Positions 56,241 to 64,000 of a stretch of 64,000 bases of DNA are shown here, one piece after another. The notes beneath the pieces are model-generated. The model was not told the origin of the DNA and made no database searches. It was given only the letters and a program-made list of their open reading frames with translations. Source of the DNA: Prosopocoilus inquinatus (taxonomy: Eukaryota > Arthropoda > Insecta > Coleoptera > Lucanidae); assembly GCA_036172665.1 (NCBI GenBank), contig CM069871.1, positions 3,906,001-3,970,000 on the forward strand, written 5' to 3'. The position numbers and the translations under genes are program-made. The first letter of the stretch is position 1. Each line of letters opens with the position of its first letter.

Positions 56241-57554
56241 TATTGTAATGCTCTAGTTGAATTCATGATGAAAAGAAAATATTGCAACATTGCCTAAAAC
56301 TTAGTTGCATACTTGAATATATGTATTATCTCATCATAGTGCAGGCTTAAAACTTTCCAGGGCAGGCTGAGCCTCTCTTTGCTCCCCGCCCTCTCCCCCC
56401 AGCTACGGTCCCGAAAGATTTGCTGAAACTCTCGCGTACAACGAAATATCTTAACATTTTTTTCGTAGAAACTTGTTTATAAAAAAAAATACTTTCGTAA
56501 TAATTTAGTGTTAAAAAGATGCTAATCCATAAGATAATAATAATAAATAAATAAATAAAAATTCTTCCTCTTGGTCACAATCATAGCTGTTATTATTAAT
56601 AAAAAGTTTTGATTGGAAATATACTGAACGTTTCGCTATAGTTTAAAAAAAAACCTTTTACTTACATTTTTCATCGGACAAGAATCGACTTCATTTGTTG
56701 TTATTATCAATTATTGTTACTTATTTTTGTAAGGATTCGAATTTTTTAGTACTCATAAATTGTAACGCAAGGATTCGATTTTTTCAGTATCCATAAATAA
56801 ATAAAATAAATTAGAAATTAAATCACAGTAAGTATAACGCGAGAACGGAACACGTGCAAGGTAAGCCTTGAAGAATAGCGCATCTTGTTACGCGTCGCTA
56901 TATTTGGCGAAATTTCCTTTTATTCGGTCCGATTACGAAACATCTGTGACTCGGCGAGCACGTTATTGTAAGAAACCACTAAATTTAGTGGTTTTGAGTT
57001 TGCGACTTTTTTTAAATTTAGCGTTCACTGCTCTTTTTGGTGATTTTTTTAAATATAAAACCGGGGAATCTTGTGTGACTTACTATAGGAGTCAGTTTTT
57101 TGAAAACGCTGAAGCCAAGCATAAATTAGAAGCTCCATAACATTGTGGCCGTGTAAAAAATTTGAAATTTTGGGCCACACAGAAAAAGCATTTACGATAA
57201 TTGGAGTGGGGCATGGATCGGGGTAGAAAAGTAAGATAGAACGAATGCGTTTAATGCAAGTAAGAGTGAGAGGATAGATTAACCGCTCCAACGCCTAAAA
57301 TATTCCATTTTCAAATCAAACAGATACTACCGTCGTGGCTTCTTTTTATTATTATCAGATTTTTATTTGTTGATTGTCATTTATTTGTTGACTAATGCCA
57401 TTTTTAGATGTATATTTATAATATGCAATACGAACTGTCACATGGCGCGTCCTGCAAGTTTTGTGAACAATTTTTTATTTGTAAGTTTTGTGTTGGTACC
57501 ATTTCTGAAGTCAACTGTCAACTGTCAATTTTCTAGCGCGTGTTTTTTCCACGC
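56241..57554. other. Intergenic; inverted fragment of the 19-20 kb repeat
   Basis: 56,600-56,700 is the reverse complement of the ATGAAGTTGATTCTTGTCCG block of the long repeats. The 90-codon frame at 56,868 has no known relative. No gene is supported. Confidence 0.45.
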
Positions 57555-57736
57555 CAATAGACTAGGAAAGTAAACGGCGGAGCTGAGTCGTTTAGTATCT
57601 TTCTCTAATAAGTCGGACGTACGTCGTAAATTATTCCTGCTATACCGCCGGGGTTAACGTAAACATAACCTAACATTTAAAAAATATTAAGACAACGAGA
57701 ACTCATACTTCTGTAAGTTAGTATGTTGTATTTTTC

Positions 57737-58047
57737 AGAAAAATTTTGTGCAAATCGTTTTTGATTGCAGTGAGAACCTCGAGCAGCCTCTGGACAGCTG
57801 TTTCAGCCCTGCTTGGGGCTTCTTCAGCAGAAACGTAGCTCGACATTTCCACTGCAGACCAAAAACGACTTGCCCAATTTATTCGCAATTGCGATGTAAG
57901 AATGATGAACATATAAAATAGCGACATCTTACTATCGCTTTTTGACCTAACATTGCAGTAGGACTCATTAGGAGCAAATCCCGCTTCAATTTGTCTATCC
58001 TACTGCAATGTTAGGTCAAAAAGCGATAGTAAGATGTCGCTATTTTA
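57737..58047. mobile_element. Hammerhead-bearing PLE-like element inside X2
   Basis: Flanked by the 15-bp direct repeat TATGTTGTATTTTTC (57,722-57,736 and 58,048-58,062). The left 225 bp is on the minus strand, with the ribozyme at 57,786-57,834. The right part is an inverted partial copy (TCCTACTGCAATGTTAGGTC onward), so the ends fold back on each other. Shorter than the 16 kb insertion and with a different junction. Confidence 0.75.
57786..57834 (-). ncRNA. Hammerhead ribozyme, copy 4
   Basis: The same 49 bases as the three cores in the 16 kb insertion, read on the minus strand. Core CTGAAGA...GAAA and cleavage triplet GTC are intact, although just outside there is a base change (GACATTTCC versus GACATTCCC). 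Confidence 0.75.
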
Positions 58048-58391
58048 TATGTTGTATTTTTCCTTGAAAAATACTCACAAACATTTTCACTCAACTATTT
58101 TTATTTTATTCTCTTAGGTTATGTTTGTTAACGTTGTTGACATGCGACTGTATTTATCTCAGACATACATTTTGTGCAAATTATTATTTATTATTGAAAT
58201 AAGCCACACTGAAATAATTTTGTTGAAGCTTTTTACCGTAAGTTTCGGTAATAAGCAAGAGTTTTCACAAGAACTCTGTGTAGAGTGGGTATTTTCAGTT
58301 TATTTAATCTAACCCATGCATTTTTGCAGTCCAATAGACTTCGTTTCAAATTTCGCGTCAGTTTTAGGACCGCCCACTTTTCTAACCTATT

Positions 58392-58934
58392 CGTGCAAGT
58401 TGACACCGTGAGCACGATGCTATAAAAAGTTCCCATTTGGCATGTAAGAATAAATTCGGGACCCAGGATCCTGTTTTTATGTTAATTATTTTAATGTGTC
58501 TCATTTTTATAAGTTTTTGTCTTACTTATTTGACGAACTTGTGACGGCGCGCGGCGCCGGCGTACTTGTTTTGAATTTAGTGATTTTTTTGGTGATTTCC
58601 GGCGTCCGTTTTAGCGAAAACCTTTTTCGACTGTTGACAACCCTACCCCCGGAAGAATTCCAAGCACGACTGTGTTTAAACATGCGAATCTTGTAACGTA
58701 CCTCGGCCACGACATTCGAATTTGGAAACGCACCTCAGCCACAGCATAAGCGCCGTGCAAATGGAGTTGTCCGTCATTGTTTTTAGAAAAATGACGTCTT
58801 GCCCGTAGGCCCCCTCCAGTGAAAGGCAACGTTGCTTTTCGAATCACAATTAATTATATCTACAGGAATTTAGCAGTTTGGAGCGACAAGAAAATATCAA
58901 ATTTATTGTCCGTTTTTTTTATAATAAATTCTAT
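58392..58934. other. Spacer, no gene recognised
   Basis: Includes GTACCTCGGCCACGACATTC and CACCTCAGCCACAGCAT, inverted relatives of the 52.4 kb tandem motif. Confidence 0.4.
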
Positions 58935-59082
58935 GGTCCGTATTCTCACCTCGTCTTTAATTTAACAACGCCGTGATTAAATTCTCTCTCAATGAAGTTC
59001 GCATAAAGCTATATCGTTTATGTTTATATTAATCACGGCTTTAGTTAGAGACGACTTTAATCATGAGATGAGAATACGGTCC
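58935..59082. mobile_element. MITE (GGTCCGTATTCTC ends)
   Basis: Ends GGTCCGTATTCTCACCTCGT and complement GGACCGTATTCTCATCTCAT. 148 bp, a near-complete palindrome (TAATCACGGC / GCCGTGATTAA). No clear duplication seen. Confidence 0.8.
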
Positions 59083-61980
59083 TGGAGTTGGCACTTACAA
59101 CTTTTTTCTTCCAACGTTTTCAACAAAAATTTAAAAAGCCCTGAATTTTTTGACGTGTCCCGATTTTCCAAAGAGAAGAAGCTGGCAACCCCAAACACAT
59201 CCTAAATCTAAAGCGAGTGCTGAAGTAAAAACGTGCACGAAATGTAATCTGTAATGATACCCAAAAATAATTAGAGGGGGGGGGGGCTGACGAGTGCTAA
59301 ATCCGCCACTATTTTCAAGATGAGATAACTAATGTTTCACTATGATTATTGACATTCACTGTTTTGTTTTCTATATAAAAAAAGAATTAAGAGATTTTAT
59401 TTGGATAAATATACATCGATTTACTTAGAAATTTCAATTCAGTGCCCCTTCGCATCAAGAATTATTCTCGACGTTGAGAATAGTTCTTGACACGAAAATT
59501 ATTCTCGTGAATTACATTTTTTATATTAAATTAATTTTATTTCATAATTATAATAATTCATTTTGTTTACAAATATAAATATTAAAATTTAATTTAATTT
59601 ATTTATGAAGCTACTGTTTTCCTACTGAACTATTTACTGTACTAACGACGAAAATCAACCCGCCGCTCTTATAAAGTGTGATTTTGTTATTTGTGTGTGT
59701 GTGTGTGTGTGTGAGTGAGCAAAATGACTTCAACAGTAAGAGAACATTCTAAATGTCAGTTTATTTAACTCACTTGCACATTTAAAAGAAAATTACACCA
59801 CGTCAGCCATTACAATTGAATGTACTGGATGCATCTTACACGGTAATAGATATTATTTACATGGAAAGAACTGTAATTTCATTACAAGTAAGAATATAAT
59901 AGTGTAAAAATATGTTGCAATCAATTCAAACACACACTTAATGTATTTTTCCAACACACATTAAACGTATTTTTGATACTCTGTTTGTTATATATTATTA
60001 TTATTATTATTATTATTAAAATGCTACGTCATTATCGCTACTTTCTCAATATACATAAGGAATATAAGAAAGATAATTTGTGCTATTTTTGTTTTTTTTT
60101 TCCTCGAACAACAAAGATCTACACATATAAAAAAAGATTGTTTTTGAGATTTTAAGGTGCGATTGAAGAATACTTTTTGAGCGCAGTCAGTCAAGCAAGA
60201 AACTCACTCACAAAAAAAATAAAATAAAGCCTAGTTTGTTATTATTTAGCAGTCGATTAATTTTTTTTTCCTTTTTAATTTTAGAGCTATGACGATATGT
60301 AAATTGATTTGTATATTATTATTGAGGATGTGAAATATTACGGTGGTGTAAATAAAAATGATTAAGCACTGCGCTTAAGAGTATTCTGCAACGCGCAGAA
60401 ACTTCTCCTCGACATTGTGGATGATTTAATAATATACATTTTTTTTTTCTTTACATACACAGAATACACATGTAACTTACAGCAAGTTTTTAAGTGTATA
60501 AAATTCACATTCACGCAAATTTTCTTCAGGCACTGTTTTTAACTTGAATTACATCTTCAATATAAATATTGCTTAAATATCCTTAAGGATACTGAATACT
60601 CTGATATGTGAATATGCAAGAAACCTATTGAGAGAAGTATTCACCCGATCGTGTTTATTATTTAAAAAATAGTGAGCTTATTACGTACGAAGTGATCCAA
60701 CATACAGTGTATTAGCCTACACTTTTTATCATTCAATTTCGTTAAGGATAATGAAGCGTTGTTAGTATGAAAAAAAAAAAAAAGATAATAATAATGAAGA
60801 AAAAAAAAAACTGTTAAAAGAATACACGCAAAACTTCTTTTTACAGCAACTTTTAATTAATGATTCGACAGATAACTGCATTCGCTATTTATACAATATA
60901 AATCAGCCCTTATTTCTCTCATGTGTATAGAATTAAAGAAATATGATATACACTTTGTGAAATTTCAAAAATTCAACTACTATTACACTTATAACGCGGT
61001 ATTAAAGTTTCCTTTCCTTTTTTCTTTTTAAATTTATTATAAAACTGTCAATTATTTTATTTTTAAAAACAACAGATCTACGTGATGTAAATCATATTTC
61101 ATTAAAAAAATCCATTACTTACATAAATCTGTTACGTTAAACGTACTAAAACTATTCTAGAGTAAGTCAAAAAAAATAAAAATAAAAATAATAATACACA
61201 TTAGTGTACAAACGAAAAACACAGAATAAAATCTAGATTATTACAAAAAAAAAGAACTTCAACTAGAACTGGAGACCATCAGATTTGTGAACTTCTTCTT
61301 CTTCTTCTTCTTCTTACATTTGCGCGAGAAAATATCCTGCTTAGTTCATCTTTGTATTTCATAAAATTTCTTTCTCTTTTTAATTTTTTAAATGCAACAG
61401 CAGCAATTTTGATTAGGTCCAGTCGCGCTATTAAAATACAATACTCAAGGCACAATGTTCAGATTTCCTGATTATGTTTCTCTTTTTTTGTCTTCTTCTT
61501 CTTCTCGTCTAATTAATTTACTATTTTCGAACTAAGCAGACATATTTGCTTTTCTTCTTTTTTTTTCTCTTTTTTTGTTTACTCACTATTCAGCTGTGGA
61601 TTAATTAAAGTAGGCGAAATTGAGATCAATCACATAAGGGGGGAGAAAGGAGGGGGGGGGGGCGGACAGAAAAATGTGCAAGCATATTACAATTTACGGC
61701 TATAAAAATAATAATTATTTAAAAACCGTTTATGCAGGAAAATAGTTTTGGGTTTAAAAGAAGACTGTAATATAAAAAAATACTTTTTTTTTTTTTAAAT
61801 TAGAAATTATTTAAAATATCATTGAGCGTTGAATTTTCTCTCGACACTCAAATTTTACGATAAATAAGTTTGTGAAAAAAGACAGAGAAAAATTACAATT
61901 AAACGTACAAAAATTAGTAATTTATTTATTATTAGTTGTATTGAGGAGAAAATTTTTTAATTACTTTTAAAAATTAAAAC
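59083..61980. other. Gene-free AT-rich stretch; (GT)n at 59,692-59,712
   Basis: Many poly(A) and poly(T) tracts, a CTT run near 61,298 and G runs at 59,277 and 61,651. Low repeat content by eye. It could be a very long 3' UTR or intron of a gene outside the window, but nothing here proves it. Confidence 0.35.
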
Positions 61981-62055
61981 AATTAATTTTTATAAGCGGC
62001 CTGTTCGTTTAAATAAATAATAAATTAGGCTTTTCAAAAAACAAGAAGTCTCAGT

Positions 62056-62097
62056 ATAGGCCACCCAATAAACACAGTCGCTTGTATGGTTGCCTAT
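62056..62097 (+). ncRNA. Repeated hairpin, unit 1 (possible structured RNA)
   Basis: ATAGGCCACC pairs with GGTTGCCTAT with one mismatch. No inner stem. The strand is unknown; plus is used for description. Confidence 0.35.
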
Positions 62098-62334
62098 ATT
62101 GAAGGCCCCCACTATTTTATACATTAAAGACTTTCACTGTTACTTTATTTTTTTACATTTAAAACAATTTTCATTTTTTTTTCTCTCCATTAAAATTTTA
62201 TTAATTACTTTTAGAAATTTATTTACTTTCTTATTAACATTGAGTTATTGAATTACCTAACAAATTGTAGACAATTAATTTTAATAACACGTCCGTTCGT
62301 GTTATCAAATTAAAAACAAAATCAAAGTATTAAG

Positions 62335-62378
62335 ATAGGCAACCCAACGAACACCCCGTTGCTTGTATGAGTGCCTAT
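62335..62378 (+). ncRNA. Repeated hairpin, unit 2
   Basis: Outer ATAGGCA/TGCCTAT; inner CAACG-AACACCC-CGTTG perfect. The adjoining ATAACACG-TCCGTT-CGTGTTAT at about 62,284-62,305 makes a second hairpin. Confidence 0.4.
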
Positions 62379-62734
62379 ATTGAAGACCCCAATGCTTTTT
62401 CTTCGTTAAAAACTTGATGAACTTTACTTAGATTATGCAATTCTCATAATTTTTTTTGTATTCTTAAAACAATTTTCCATTTTTTCTCAATTTAGAAAAC
62501 AAATTTGCATTCAAATTTTAAGTGTTTTACTTTTAAAATATCGCTAACCGTTGCGGGGGAACATTGCTTTCCTCTCTACGTTAAAATTTTATTATTTTTA
62601 AAAATTATTTATTTTGTTATCATCAATGAATTGTTGAACTTCCTTACAAATTGCAGGGTATTAATTTTAATAACACGTCTGTTCGTGTTTTTAAATTAGA
62701 ATAAAAAAAAATATATATATATATAAGTTTTAAG

Positions 62735-62776
62735 ATAGACAACCCAGCAGACACCACTGCTTGCATGGTTGCCTAT
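62735..62776 (+). ncRNA. Repeated hairpin, unit 3
   Basis: Outer ATAGACAACC/GGTTGCCTAT with one mismatch. Inner AGCAG-ACACCA-CTGCT perfect, with both sides changed relative to unit 2. Confidence 0.4.
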
Positions 62777-63150
62777 ATTGAAGACCCCAATGTTTTCTTC
62801 TTCCGTAAGAAATTGATGAACTTTCTCACTGCTTACTTTGATTATGCAATTTTCATAATTTTTTCTTATATTTAAAACAATTTTCCGGTTTTTTCTAATT
62901 TTAGAAAAACAAATTTGTATTCAAATTTCCAGTGATTCACTTTTAAAATATCTTTAACCGTTGCAGGGGAACATTGCTTTTCTCTCTACGTTAAAATTTT
63001 ATTATTTTAAAAAATTTATTTATATTTACTTTCTTATTATCATTGAATTGTTGAACTTTCTTACAAATTGCAGGCAATTAATTTTAATAACACGTCCGTT
63101 CGTGTTTTTAAATTAGAATTAAAAAAAAATATATATAAAAAAGTTCTAAG

Positions 63151-63192
63151 ATAGGCAACGCAGGAAACACCACTGCTTGCATGGTTGCCTAT
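63151..63192 (+). ncRNA. Repeated hairpin, unit 4
   Basis: Outer ATAGGCAAC/GTTGCCTAT perfect over nine pairs; inner GCAG-GAAACACCA-CTGC. Confidence 0.4.
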
Positions 63193-63711
63193 ATTAAAGA
63201 CCCCAATGTTTTTTTTCTTCTTTAAATTATTAACTAAACTATTTATTTAGATTATGCAATTCTCGTAATTTCTTTACATTTAAAATAATTTTCCATTTCT
63301 TCTCAATTTAGAAAACAAATTTGTGTTCAAATTTCCTGTGTTTCACTTTGCTTTTCTCGTTAAAATGTAACGATAAAATGGAAAACAACAAAGAAAAATT
63401 AAACATTTATGAAATTTGATTTTCAACGAAACATTTCTCGATTTTTCCCCGACTTTTCATCAACAATACACTATTGACTGCGATTACGGAACTTTCCTAA
63501 TTTCTACACGTTTGAACATATGAATGTTTTTTTTTTAATTTCAGAACAGACATGTACAAAATTAATTTTTAAAAATTTATTTACTTCTTTTATTATCTCG
63601 TGAAAATTGTGGAGAAAATTTTTGAATTACTTTTAAAAATTATAAGCAATTAATTTTAATAATGCGCTTGTTCGTTCAAAAAATTAGGTTTCAAAAACAA
63701 GAGGTCTTAGT

Positions 63712-63753
63712 ATAGGGCCCCCAATGCACACAGTGGCTTGTATGGTTGCCTAT
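63712..63753 (+). ncRNA. Repeated hairpin, unit 5 (degenerate)
   Basis: ATAGGGCCCCC against GGTTGCCTAT has three mismatches and the inner stem is weak. Sequence-similar to unit 1. Confidence 0.3.
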
Positions 63754-64000
63754 ATTGAATAACTTTTTCTTTGATAAATTTTGATTTACCTTTTCACTGC
63801 ACTGTACCTTGATTATGCAATTTTTCTAATTTTTTTATAGTTAAAACAATTCTCCAGTTTTTTTCTTATTTTAGAAAACAAATTTGTGTTCAAATTTCCA
63901 GTGTTTCAGTTTCAAAATATTGTTAACCGTTGCAGGGGAAATTGCTTTTCTCTCTGCATTAAAATTTAACGATAAATTGAAAAAAATCAACAAAGAAAAA

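Larger units (their letters stand above)
57555..58391. mobile_element. DNA transposon X2, interrupted by a hammerhead element
   Basis: Starts CAATAGACTAGGAAAGTAAA and ends CTTTTCTAACCTATT, like X1. Shared interior blocks include ACATAACCTAACATTTAA and TCCAATAGACT. The 57,737-58,047 segment is a later insertion. Confidence 0.7.
61980..63990. repeat. Five diverged tandem repeats, each with a conserved hairpin
   Basis: Repeated blocks: TTAATTTTAATAACACGTCC with TGTTCGTGTTT, then an A-rich spacer, an ATAGGCAAC...GTTGCCTATATT hairpin, AAGACCCCAATG, GATTATGCAATT, and CCGTTGCAGGGGAACATTGC. Spacing of hairpins is 279, 400, 416 and 561 bp. The first and last units share a variant lead-in (CAAGAGGTCTTAGTATAGG type), and the three inner ones share another. 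Confidence 0.8.

Noticed and set aside
62056..63753. microRNA cluster
   Set aside because: The hairpins are only about 42 nt with an internal bulge. Arms are too short for a normal precursor, so a general structured repeat is the safer description.

Overview
This is eukaryotic nuclear DNA, most likely from an insect and probably a beetle. The coding genes are intron-split with GT-AG junctions, many introns are only 54-61 bp, the DNA is AT-rich, and the host proteins (PET100, MFSD9-type transporters, ACOT13, Ada3) have animal-type sequence. Recognition comes from reading translated exons by eye; no database search was possible, so the taxonomic call is an inference.

Layout. Bases 1-31,000 are almost entirely repeats. 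They hold an LTR-type leader with three tandem primer-binding-site-like blocks, a dispersed GC-richer family with a 195-bp tandem array, a 239-bp satellite (9.9-12.6 kb), a compound inverted insertion carrying hammerhead-ribozyme cores (16.1-16.8 kb), long tandem repeats (19.0-20.8 kb), a T-rich minisatellite (21.6-24.1 kb), a (GA)n run of about 220 bp, a Penelope-like element (PLE) with RT and GIY-YIG nuclease (24.8-26.7 kb), a tRNA-derived SINE-like insert and a LINE reverse-transcriptase fragment.

Bases 31,000-55,500 are the gene island: PET100 (+), two MFSD9-like transporter genes (-), a third (+), two tandem ACOT13-like thioesterase genes (+) and Ada3/TADA3 (+). The three transporters share the same five-exon architecture (132- and 130-bp second and third exons in all three), and the two thioesterases share 69- and 188-bp exons, so both sets arose by local tandem duplication. 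Introns and spacers are full of short terminal-inverted-repeat elements (MITEs), including one nested inside another with TAA target duplications on both.

Bases 55,500-64,000 have no gene I can support. They contain more MITEs, a DNA transposon interrupted by a second hammerhead-bearing insertion, and at 62.0-63.8 kb a series of five repeats, each with a small hairpin whose inner stem changes on both sides in three copies.

The genes are not a pathway: a cytochrome-oxidase assembly factor, membrane transporters, acyl-CoA thioesterases and a chromatin co-activator simply lie next to each other. The best leads for follow-up are the intact hammerhead cores, the repeated covarying hairpins, the divergent transporter and thioesterase paralogues, and the triple PBS-like array.
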